Made by a program: the position numbers and the translations under genes
Source: Nitrospirales bacterium
Lineage (GTDB): Bacteria > Nitrospirota > Nitrospiria > Nitrospirales > UBA8639
Length of the DNA: 64,000 bases
Direction: 5' to 3'
Assembly (NCBI GenBank): GCA_029261295.1
Contig: JAJDBP010000009.1
Location: 62,001 to 126,000, forward strand
Shown: positions 53,044-60,233 of the stretch, in pieces
How the letters are laid out: every line of letters starts with the position of its first letter
Numbering within the stretch: the stretch's first letter is position 1
Notes under the pieces: generated by a model
The model's input: only the letters and a program-made list of their open reading frames with translations
What the model was told of the DNA's origin: nothing
Databases searched by the model: none

Positions 53044-53069
53044 GTACGCCTGGCCAAAGCCAGTGCCAT

Positions 53070-53456
53070 ATGATACCGATGAGTTCTCCAGTTAAAACGA
53101 TTTTAATCGCCGATGACGATGAGGACCTTCGGTTACTCGTCACGGTCACCCTCGAAAAGCCTTCCTATCGAATTCTCACCGCAGCAGACGGGTCCCAAGC
53201 CTTAGACGCCGCTCAACAATGTGTCCCGGATTTACTCATTCTTGATTGGATGATGCCGGGTCTTAATGGCTGTGAGGTCATTACCCAATTGCGGCGAAAC
53301 GTGAAAACCGCCGATCTTCCTATCATCATGTTGACGGCCAAAGATGGGCAGGAATCCCAAGAGCTCATGACCTCACTTCTTCTTGCCGGATTTTTAGTGA
53401 AACCATTCAGCCCACTGGCCTTGATCAAAAAAGTCAAAGAGGTGTTGGAATCATGA
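53070..53456 (+). CDS. CheY-like response regulator
   Basis: A 128-residue stand-alone receiver domain. The acidic pocket (ADDDED), phospho-acceptor Asp in LILDWMMPG, Thr in MLTAK and Lys in LVKPF are all canonical, so it should be phosphorylated. The ATG at 53079 is an alternative start. The stop overlaps the ATG of the HD-GYP gene (ATGA), implying coupled translation. This pair is likely a functional unit in which phosphorylation controls c-di-GMP breakdown. Confidence 0.93.
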   Translation: MIPMSSPVKTILIADDDEDLRLLVTVTLEKPSYRILTAADGSQALDAAQQCVPDLLILDWMMPGLNGCEVITQLRRNVKTADLPIIMLTAKDGQESQELMTSLLLAGFLVKPFSPLALIKKVKEVLES

Positions 53457-54352
53457 AATCCAATGCCTCAAATCCAAAGAGAAGCGATTTTCCTTCCAAC
53501 CAGGATACGGCAATCGTACCTTTAGAAACCGTTGCCTCAGAGAAGCAGCTAGAAGCTGCCAGGTCTCAGTTGTTGGTGTACGCAAAAGATTTGAAGCAGC
53601 TGTTGGATAAAGAGGAGAAAAAAACACTTCAACTCAAGCAGGCTCATGCCCAATTACTCACCTATGCCAAAGATCTCAAGCTTGCTCTCAATGCCGAGCA
53701 GCACAAAAATAGTGAGTTGGAGCAATCGTATACGGATACCATGCTTCGTTTGGCGAGAGCGTCTCGGTATAAGGATGAAGAAACGGGTGCACATATTGAA
53801 CGTCTCAGCCACTATGCCAAATCATTGGCATTACATATTGGTTGGGATGCGAAACGGGCGCAAGGATTATTCGCGATTGCTCCGATGCATGACGTCGGGA
53901 AGATTGGAGTACCCGATGCTGTGCTTGGGAAACAAGGGCCGTTGACAGATGAAGAATGGGAGGCGATTAAACAACATCCTGTGTTAGGGGCAAGCTTGCT
54001 GAGTGGTTCGGCTTCGCCATTATTGGAGATGGCGAAGGAAGTGGCTCTGACCCATCATGAACGGTGGGATGGAAGCGGCTATCCGTGTGGGTTACAAGGA
54101 AAGCAAATTCCCATTGCCGGTCGGATTGTGATGCTGTGTGACCTGTACGATGCCTTACGAAGTCGCCGTCCATACAAACCAGCTTTCTCGCATGTGAAAG
54201 CCACGGACATTATGCTGAATGGAAACGAGCGGACCAAACCGACACATTTTGATCCGAGTTTACTGGAAGTATTTCGCGAGATGCACCATCAATTTGACGA
54301 GATTTATTCAACAGTCAAAGAAACCAAAGATTCCCCAAAGCCCTCTCCATGA
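53453..54352 (+). CDS. HD-GYP c-di-GMP phosphodiesterase
   Basis: A 299-residue protein with a coiled-coil N-terminus (about 25-100, containing two QLL-YAKDLKxxL-like repeats) and an HD-GYP domain. The catalytic HDVGKIGVPD and the HHERWDGSGYP signature are intact, so it should hydrolyse c-di-GMP to GMP. The receiver that usually sits at the N-terminus of such regulators (RpfG type) is encoded as the separate upstream protein, overlapping by ATGA. The C-terminus ends shortly before a palindromic hairpin. Confidence 0.95.
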   Translation: MKSNASNPKRSDFPSNQDTAIVPLETVASEKQLEAARSQLLVYAKDLKQLLDKEEKKTLQLKQAHAQLLTYAKDLKLALNAEQHKNSELEQSYTDTMLRLARASRYKDEETGAHIERLSHYAKSLALHIGWDAKRAQGLFAIAPMHDVGKIGVPDAVLGKQGPLTDEEWEAIKQHPVLGASLLSGSASPLLEMAKEVALTHHERWDGSGYPCGLQGKQIPIAGRIVMLCDLYDALRSRRPYKPAFSHVKATDIMLNGNERTKPTHFDPSLLEVFREMHHQFDEIYSTVKETKDSPKPSP

Positions 54353-54356
54353 ATCG

Positions 54357-54380
54357 TCCTATCGAGTATGCTCGATAGGA
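54357..54380. terminator. Bidirectional hairpin overlapping the rhodanese stop codon
   Basis: TCCTATCGAG (54357-54366) and CTCGATAGGA (54371-54380) form a perfect ten-base stem with a TATG loop. It lies between convergent stops (54352 and 54359) and contains the stop codon of the rhodanese gene. There is no U-tract, so it may act by structure or require Rho. Confidence 0.55.
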
Positions 54381-54775
54381 TATCGTGCTTCTTCCCATGC
54401 GTTCATACTTCCTGCCACATTGTAGACATTCTTATACCCTAAACTCATCAATGTTTCGGCGGCGCTATTGCTGCGGTGCCCGGATTGGCAATACACCACG
54501 ATGTGGCTATCGAGTTCGGCACCCACTTCCTGGTGTCGATTTTTTATTTGCCGGAAATCAATATTGAAATCGGTTCCGGGAATAAATCCTCCGAGATGTT
54601 CTTCAGGAGAACGAACGTCGATTAACACAAATCCTTTTTGGCTGGGTTGGCCGGCCTTATCCATGCTGGCTTTGAGTTGTTGGACGGTTAAGACATAGGG
54701 TTCAGCTTGTGCATGAATAGGTGCAATGACCAAGAAGAATAGAAGAAAAATGCTAGAAAGGGATATGCGCATCAT
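54359..54775 (-). CDS. Periplasmic rhodanese
   Basis: A 138-residue single-domain rhodanese with a signal peptide (hydrophobic 6-19, cleavage after AQA near residue 24), so it acts in the periplasm as a sulfur carrier or transferase. The domain contains LIDVRSPEEHLGGFIPGTDFNIDF and the active-site loop VVYCQSGHRS with the catalytic Cys. The final helix NVAGSMNAWEEARYPIE is typical. Its physiological partner is not apparent. It is convergent with the HD-GYP gene. Confidence 0.92.
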   Translation of the reverse strand: MMRISLSSIFLLFFLVIAPIHAQAEPYVLTVQQLKASMDKAGQPSQKGFVLIDVRSPEEHLGGFIPGTDFNIDFRQIKNRHQEVGAELDSHIVVYCQSGHRSNSAAETLMSLGYKNVYNVAGSMNAWEEARYPIEHTR

Positions 54776-54924
54776 GACTTGGCTCCTTCATGAAAAAGAA
54801 ACAGATTCCACGCGAAGTGGAAGGACGAATCAGTTTGGGGCACATCTAAAATTGTATGTCTCACCGAAAGACATGGTCAAGCATGGGTGCCAGCGAATGT
54901 TACGGCGAGTTGGCTTCGAGTGGA

Positions 54925-55500
54925 TTAAGAAGAGGAAGGACTTGTTCGTTTTAAATCATCAAGGGTAAGGAGGGAGTGAAGGGCCAGGCCCTGGTTGGTA
55001 AGACGATCATGTCGGTCCGTTTCGGAACGATCAACAATGACGAAAGTATGGCTCACAAGAAGTCCTTGATTGCGGGCAGCATCGGTGGCTTTGAGCAGGG
55101 AGCCTCCGGTAGTGAGGACATCGTCAACCACTACGGCCTTTTCGCCAACTTCAAAGTTTCCCTCGATTAACTTGCCCAAGCCATGATCTTTGGCCTGTTT
55201 GCGGACCACAAAGGTGCGCCATTCTTGTTGGGGATTTGCCGAAAAGGCAAAATCGGAAATGCTGGTCGCCAGAGGAATGGCGCCAATTTCCAACCCGCCA
55301 ATTAACTCAAAATCCTGTGTTTTAAGGAGATCAAACGCTAATTGTGCGACAAGGTGACGAGAGTAGGGCTGAGCCAATACAATACGGCAATCCACATAAT
55401 AGGGACTGGTTTTTCCTGAAGCCAAACGAAAGCCTTCTTGGGTATTCCATTTGAAGGCTTCAAGGTCGTGAAAGGCTTGAATCAGAGCATCTTTTGACAT
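54925..55500 (-). CDS. pyrE: Orotate phosphoribosyltransferase
   Basis: A 191-residue cytosolic enzyme of pyrimidine synthesis that joins orotate to PRPP to give OMP. The PRPP-binding motif VVVDDVLTTGGSLLKA is intact. LASGKTSPYYVDCRIVLAQP in the N-terminal part and VVRKQAKDHGLGKLIEG in the middle (flexible loop) are typical of PyrE. The gene is monocistronic as far as visible. It lacks the upstream rph of the enterobacterial arrangement. Confidence 0.95.
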   Translation of the reverse strand: MSKDALIQAFHDLEAFKWNTQEGFRLASGKTSPYYVDCRIVLAQPYSRHLVAQLAFDLLKTQDFELIGGLEIGAIPLATSISDFAFSANPQQEWRTFVVRKQAKDHGLGKLIEGNFEVGEKAVVVDDVLTTGGSLLKATDAARNQGLLVSHTFVIVDRSETDRHDRLTNQGLALHSLLTLDDLKRTSPSSS

Positions 55501-55711
55501 AAGTGATGATGCGAATTGATGATGAACTTGTATCGTTGGGCACGTAAGCAGATTCTTCTACCATTATGACTTTCGTAACTGCAAGCAATCATGCTGAAAT
55601 CTCTTAGGGCATCAAACGGATAACTTGTTAGTTGTAGCAACCTTGTTTCATGAACGTTTGATGACCAAAAAATTTCTTAAATGAGTTGATCAGGGAAAAG
55701 GAGTAAGGGCG

Positions 55712-56569
55712 ATGTTTAAAATGAAAAAGCGGCCGGTCAAAAAAGAAAAGCCACCGGTCTTGTATAACATTCTAGAAAACTATACCGACCATGATCCACC
55801 GGGCAACGTGATGGTCTGTGCCATGACCGGGACAGACAATCTAGAGATGCGTACGAAAGTACTCTCGGAAAGTTATGACATTCCCCAAGAAACGGTAGAA
55901 CGGTTGCTCGCTGAGGGTGGGGTTTATCTGTATCCGCAGGAAGGCTTGTTGGTGACCAAAGGCGCTTTTGTCTCAAAGGTCGATTCAACGGGAAAAGAAC
56001 CTCCACAATCATGGGTGATGGATGTTGAGCAATATGCTGCGGCGGAGCGATTACACCAAAGTTATGGATTAACTCTGGAAGAGGGGATGGAGCGTGTCTT
56101 TTACCGAGGATTACCTCAAGAATTACAAGATCGTTTAAAAAAACCTAACTTGGGTTTAGACTATGCCACGCTTGAATCTTCTGTGGCAGCTGGTGGTGAT
56201 GTTCGATATATAGATTTTCGGAAAGACTGGTCGCCGCACTTTAAACGGAAATGTGTTATGCCGGATGGTCGCCTCATCGAAACCAGCGGGCTTGAGGATT
56301 TTGCAGAGTTACATGGAACCACAGTGGAAGATGCTCGAACGCTTTTAGATAATGGGGGAACTTTGGAATTAAAAGATCGAGGTGTATTGGCCTGTCAGAT
56401 TATTAATGGACAACCATCCGTCGCACGGTTCAATGTGCGGCAATTTAAGAAAGCTAAAGCTTTAGCCAAAGAAAAAGAACTCCATCTCTTGGATGCCCTC
56501 AGTGAAGTCGCCTATCAAGACCCCACTCTTATGCGTGCTCTCAATAGAGCCGATCAAGCCTCCTCGTGA
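55712..56569 (+). CDS. Hypothetical protein with three helical repeats
   Basis: A 285-residue cytosolic protein of unrecognised family. It starts with a Lys-rich segment (KMKKRPVKKEKPP). Three related segments can be lined up by eye: YDIPQETVERLLAEGGVYL (about 53-71), YGLTLEEGMERVFYRGLP (about 114-131), and HGTTVEDARTLLDNGGTLEL (about 199-218). Each is a short helix-turn unit beginning with a Tyr/His-x-x-T/P and ending in Gly. This suggests internal duplication of a small helical domain, possibly DNA- or ligand-binding. It stands alone between pyrE and a glycine-zipper lipoprotein gene. Function is unknown. Confidence 0.6.
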   Translation: MFKMKKRPVKKEKPPVLYNILENYTDHDPPGNVMVCAMTGTDNLEMRTKVLSESYDIPQETVERLLAEGGVYLYPQEGLLVTKGAFVSKVDSTGKEPPQSWVMDVEQYAAAERLHQSYGLTLEEGMERVFYRGLPQELQDRLKKPNLGLDYATLESSVAAGGDVRYIDFRKDWSPHFKRKCVMPDGRLIETSGLEDFAELHGTTVEDARTLLDNGGTLELKDRGVLACQIINGQPSVARFNVRQFKKAKALAKEKELHLLDALSEVAYQDPTLMRALNRADQASS

Positions 56570-56606
56570 GAAACTTACCAAACATGGAGTAACCATCCGG
56601 TAAGCC

Positions 56607-57035
56607 TCAGTCCCAGCCAATGGACTCGTAGCCGCGTTCATGAAGACAGCGGTTTACAAAGGCTTTGAATGTTGGAGTGGGTTGAGAGGCTTGAAAGAGT
56701 CCACGTATTAATCCTGCGGTCGCTCCCACGGCAGCACCAACCGCCGCTCCCGAACCGGCTGCTCCTCTAATTGCTCCCCCCACCGCCCCGGTGGCGCCGC
56801 CTACTCCGGCTCCGACGGCAGTATTCCCGCCAACGGTTGCGGTCTCATTTTCCGGTACATATTCCTCTGCCAGTTTTTCGCATTCTTCTATATCTCCCTC
56901 CGCCTGCTCCTGTCCCACCTGTTTGAGGTGGCTATTGGGATACAGGATTGGGCGAGGTCCAGCGCACCCGCTACCCAATAGCAGCATGCTAATCAAGCCT
57001 AGAGATAGCAAATGAAGTGAAGGCAGCCGTGGCAA
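56607..57035 (-). CDS. Glycine-zipper lipoprotein
   Basis: A 142-residue predicted lipoprotein with a signal ending in a lipobox (LGSGC, Cys near residue 24). The central part (about 68-112) is a run of Gly and Ala with GxxxG spacing (VGGNTAVGAGVGGATGAVGG and following), the mark of a glycine-zipper 2TM segment. The C-terminus NRCLHERGYESIGWD is a motif seen in many such lipoproteins. It is probably attached to the outer membrane with a spanning or oligomeric segment. Function is unknown. Confidence 0.8.
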   Translation of the reverse strand: MPRLPSLHLLSLGLISMLLLGSGCAGPRPILYPNSHLKQVGQEQAEGDIEECEKLAEEYVPENETATVGGNTAVGAGVGGATGAVGGAIRGAAGSGAAVGAAVGATAGLIRGLFQASQPTPTFKAFVNRCLHERGYESIGWD

Positions 57036-57153
57036 GATGGGATCTCCTTTTTTATCCTAACATCTAGTGGGGCTTAGAGGGGAGTGGTAGTTCCACAAAT
57101 CTTGATGTTCGGTAGATCAGGAAAGTATGAGGAATGATGTATTTGTTTGAAGG

Positions 57154-57190
57154 GTGCCGGGGTTCGGCCCGGCGGCCGAGGTCCTTTAGT
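57154..57190 (-). repeat. Inverted fragment of the dispersed intergenic repeat, copy C
   Basis: Read on the minus strand, this stretch has the terminal hairpin of the dispersed repeat (GCCGGG, CCGAA, CCCCGGC). It matches the GCCGGG-CCGAAA-CCCGGC end of copy B at 58142-58161, about 1 kb away in the opposite direction. Only the terminal part is present, so it is a truncated copy. Confidence 0.55.
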
Positions 57191-57267
57191 TTAGAATTAT
57201 GTGGAAATTCCGATTATGGATTATATGCTTTCAGATATTTCCCTCTTACTGGTAAAGGCAGAATATT

Positions 57268-57897
57268 TTGACTTTTGATTCCAAAGAGCAGCTAGATGAA
57301 ATTTTCAGATTGGTTGCGGAGTATAACCAAGATGATGAGGGCGAAGTTCACATGATTGAACTGTTAGGCCCCTATCTTCAAAAACGCCCAAACCATGTCT
57401 ACGCTTGGTATCTTTATGGAGATGCTCTGAGGGTAGTGGGGCGATTCGAAGAAGCGATAAAAGCCTTAAAAAAGGCTTTGCCGAAGACTCCTATCCTATT
57501 CAGATCCTATGTGTGCGCTCGAATCGGAATGGCCTATGAGGGTAGTTATTCTCCTGGGTTGGCAGAAAAATGGCTTAAACGTGCCACTGAGAAGGAGATT
57601 TGCGATCAAGGTTGGGCTTGGGTATTTCGAGGATGTCTTTTGGCAAGCGCTGGAAAATTCCCAGAAGCTCTTTTTGCCCATCGTGAAGCGTTGAAACAAA
57701 TAAATGTAGATAAAGAAGAGGCCCACTTAAATATAGGGTATGTGCTACGAGCCATGGGTCGATATGCGGAAGCCTGCAAACATTTCAAAAAGGCTTTAGT
57801 GATAGACCCAGAATACTCTGAAGCTCTTTCTGCTCTTGAAGGTCTCAAGAGCATACAAAAATCCATAAAAATGGCTCGAGAAATTGAGTCCTCATAG
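57268..57897 (+). CDS. TPR-repeat protein
   Basis: A 209-residue protein of tetratricopeptide repeats. Recognisable units are YAWYLYGDALRVVGRFEEAIKALKKAL (about 50-76) and AHLNIGYVLRAMGRYAEACKHFKKALVIDPEYSEAL (about 152-187), with two less regular ones between. The start is TTG at 57268: the in-frame stop at 57253 excludes an upstream start, and the only later ATG (near residue 29) would cut into the repeats. AAAGG lies about nine bases upstream. It has no signal peptide and probably acts in protein-protein interactions in the cytosol. Confidence 0.8.
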   Translation: MTFDSKEQLDEIFRLVAEYNQDDEGEVHMIELLGPYLQKRPNHVYAWYLYGDALRVVGRFEEAIKALKKALPKTPILFRSYVCARIGMAYEGSYSPGLAEKWLKRATEKEICDQGWAWVFRGCLLASAGKFPEALFAHREALKQINVDKEEAHLNIGYVLRAMGRYAEACKHFKKALVIDPEYSEALSALEGLKSIQKSIKMAREIESS

Positions 57898-57975
57898 CAG
57901 ATCAATATCTCAATAATCGAATTCTAATTGCCTCGTTGTTCTGCTAATCCCCCCACCTCTCTAATTCCTCGTTTT

Positions 57976-58161
57976 CGACGCCTGCCGTCCGGCCTTGGGA
58001 GCGGACGCTCTTATCATCCTGCGAGCCTTGTTTGAGCGCAGCGAGTTGGATCGCTCTCCATCTTGCGTCCGTTCCATCGAACCTGGCCGGATTGGGCGTC
58101 AATGGTTTTGTCTACTTTTCCCGAAAGAAAAGTAGATTGGCTGCCGGGCCGAAACCCGGCA
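57976..58161 (+). repeat. Dispersed intergenic repeat, copy B, with two hairpins
   Basis: Full-length partner of copy A at 33702-33890. The first hairpin (58111-58136) pairs TCTACTTTTC with GAAAAGTAGA around CCGAAA. The second (58142-58161) pairs TGCCGGG with CCCGGCA around CCGAAA. Both loops are the same six bases, while the stems differ from copy A with compensating changes. It fills most of the 332-base gap 57898-58229, which has no other supported feature. Confidence 0.8.
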
Positions 58162-58229
58162 ATGATACTATCTGAAATTTGGTTTTTTCCTACGAAAAAG
58201 ACTTTGATTGGAGGGATGTGCACTTCTTT

Positions 58230-59027
58230 CTATTTCAGGTGGGTGGCAGAGGGTGGCTTCACGGCTTTTCCGGCGAAGGTCATCAAAATTTTGTGCGGAA
58301 TGATTTTACTGATCCATAACGATAGGCGGCCTTGCCAGCCAATGGTTACTAGGGTGCGTTTGGATTTCAGAGCCTGTAATGAGGTCTGGACAACTTGTTG
58401 TGGCGATTGCGCAAGGAAGATTTGTTTTGGCTGATGCCCGGCGGTTTGATGAAAGTCGGTGTCGGTAAAACCTGGGCAGCAGACTTGTATAGTCACACCT
58501 CGATCCTTTGTTTCTTGTGCTAATCCTTTTGAAAAGGCAATGAGGAAGGCTTTGGTCGCAGCATATTCTGTCATATATGGAATAGGGAAGAATCCAGCGA
58601 CGGAAGCCACGGTAATAATCGCCCCGTGCTTGCGAACTAACATGTCAGGCAAAAATAATCGAATACTTTCTACAATAGTCGTTATGTGTAGTTGGAGCAT
58701 GTTGTGAATGGTTGCCAATGGAATGTCTGCAAAATCTCCATAGCATCCAAACCCGGCATTATTGATGAGGAGAGATATGTCTGACCGGTAAGACCGGGCC
58801 AGATCATAGAGCTTTTCGGCTGACTGAGGTTGGCTGAGATCCAGTAATTCCACCCAAATGTCTTTTTGCGAGACCTGCTGAAGTTCCTCCCGTAACAATT
58901 CGAGTCGTTTCATATCCCGACTAACTAGAAGTAGCTCATAGCCTTGCGTGGCAAGGGCGCGGGCATATTCTGCTCCAATGCCTCGAGAGGCTCCTGTAAT
59001 CACAGCAAATGGTGTGGTTTGATTCAT
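58230..59027 (-). CDS. Short-chain dehydrogenase/reductase
   Basis: A 265-residue classical SDR. The cofactor-binding TGASRGIG motif lies near the N-terminus, and the basic residue in VSRDMKR suggests NADP(H) preference. The NNAG motif is present (LLINNAGFGCYG), and the catalytic Ser (VASVAG) and YAATK (Tyr and Lys) are in order. The C-terminal part ends with a hydrophobic and basic tail (LSLWISKIIPHKILMTFAGKAVKPP), as in DltE/YqjQ-like SDRs. The substrate is unknown. It is divergent from the ATPase operon that starts at 59276, with about 250 bases between. Confidence 0.92.
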   Translation of the reverse strand: MNQTTPFAVITGASRGIGAEYARALATQGYELLLVSRDMKRLELLREELQQVSQKDIWVELLDLSQPQSAEKLYDLARSYRSDISLLINNAGFGCYGDFADIPLATIHNMLQLHITTIVESIRLFLPDMLVRKHGAIITVASVAGFFPIPYMTEYAATKAFLIAFSKGLAQETKDRGVTIQVCCPGFTDTDFHQTAGHQPKQIFLAQSPQQVVQTSLQALKSKRTLVTIGWQGRLSLWISKIIPHKILMTFAGKAVKPPSATHLK

Positions 59028-59275
59028 TGTCTTCCTCTTGTCCTCAGCATACAGCTTCTTTCTCTCTCATGAAAATTTAGAAAAACGAATGGTGCGTTCT
59101 GCCAAGGTCTTTCTCACTTTTCCTCATTTAGTCATACTTCTTCGTTGATAACATTAAGAACTTCGGTGGTTTTGCCGAATGGTTTCTTAGGAGCCTGAGG
59201 TTCTTGGTTGTGTGAATCTGATGATCAATGTCACGAATACAATCCAAGTGATGTTCTTACCGAAATAGGATGTCT

Positions 59276-60151
59276 ATGTCTGAGTCGTACGATTCTGAAT
59301 CGTCTACAGGAGTGCTAGATGCGGTGGAGACTAGTACTCCACCTCAAGAATCTGCTCAACACAAAGCAGGAAGTTTGGAACAAGCCTTAGCTGAAATTGA
59401 AGCTGAGGCCGGAGACCTCGTTAAAACGACCAAACAGGTGATGGCGTCGTTTAAAAAGATCAAAGACGCAGCCAAAGTTGGGGATTTGGTCAAACTTCGC
59501 AAATTACTTGATGAAGGCAAATCGGCCACGCTCGAGTTAGGTTGTGATTTTCTCAAAACGCAAGAACGACTGAACTTTGATGAATCCAGTTATCTGGCTG
59601 GTAAAGATTTTCGTCAGGAGCTCCTCACGACTGCCCAACAAATGGGCGTGAATCTCTATGAACATGATGGGTATTTGTTTTCCTATCCTGTCCTGTTGAA
59701 AATTTTACATAAAGAACGGGCTGTGTCTATCGACCGGATGCGGGAAAGTCGGTTGCGTCCGTCGGTTCTTGTCAAACGCCTGAAGGAAGTCCAGAACAAG
59801 CCCTTACGGTTTAAACCTCAAACCTTTCTCGAAATGTTGTATACCGCGTATTCCATTGTTGTCGCGGGACGAGGCAAGCATTTGATTGGGAAGGGGACCG
59901 TCATCCCGCTTTTGGAACTTTATCAATTGTTGACCTTATTGCCGTGGCAAGCCAGTGAATACACCCGGCAGGAATTTGGCCGGGATGTGTATTTGCTCGA
60001 TAAAAGTGGAACAATTACGACCAAAAACCACCATCGGGCAAATTTCCATGCGAGTACTGGCGTGCGTGATGTCTCAAAGACGTTGACTGTGATTGCACAA
60101 GGAGGACGAGAGAAAACCTATTACGGGATTTCCTTTGTCAAAGTCGGATAA
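59276..60151 (+). CDS. Uncharacterised first gene of the ATPase operon
   Basis: A 291-residue protein of no recognised family from the ATG at 59276, which has TAGGA five bases upstream; the ATG at 59270 would add two residues. An acidic polar N-terminus (1-30) is followed by a helical segment (about 33-105, LEQALAEIEAEAGDLVKTTKQVM). The globular C-terminal part contains RQELLTTAQQMGVNLYEHDGYLFSYPVLLKIL and MLYTAYSIVVAGRGKHLIGKGTVIPLLELYQLLTLLPW. No membrane segment or signal peptide is seen. It precedes the tandem DUF2791 ATPases by 82 bases on the same strand and probably works with them, perhaps as a sensor or adaptor. That role is inference from position only. Confidence 0.7.
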   Translation: MSESYDSESSTGVLDAVETSTPPQESAQHKAGSLEQALAEIEAEAGDLVKTTKQVMASFKKIKDAAKVGDLVKLRKLLDEGKSATLELGCDFLKTQERLNFDESSYLAGKDFRQELLTTAQQMGVNLYEHDGYLFSYPVLLKILHKERAVSIDRMRESRLRPSVLVKRLKEVQNKPLRFKPQTFLEMLYTAYSIVVAGRGKHLIGKGTVIPLLELYQLLTLLPWQASEYTRQEFGRDVYLLDKSGTITTKNHHRANFHASTGVRDVSKTLTVIAQGGREKTYYGISFVKVG

Positions 60152-60233
60152 CCATGACGGCTTGTCGGTTAAGTTTTCTTAGGGTGCACCGACAAGAGGA
60201 AGCAGAATAAAAGGATAATAAAGGGAAAAAACT

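Noticed and set aside
58063-58434. A 123-codon plus-strand frame
   Set aside because: Its start lies in repeat copy B and its end is antisense to the SDR gene; there is no coding signal.
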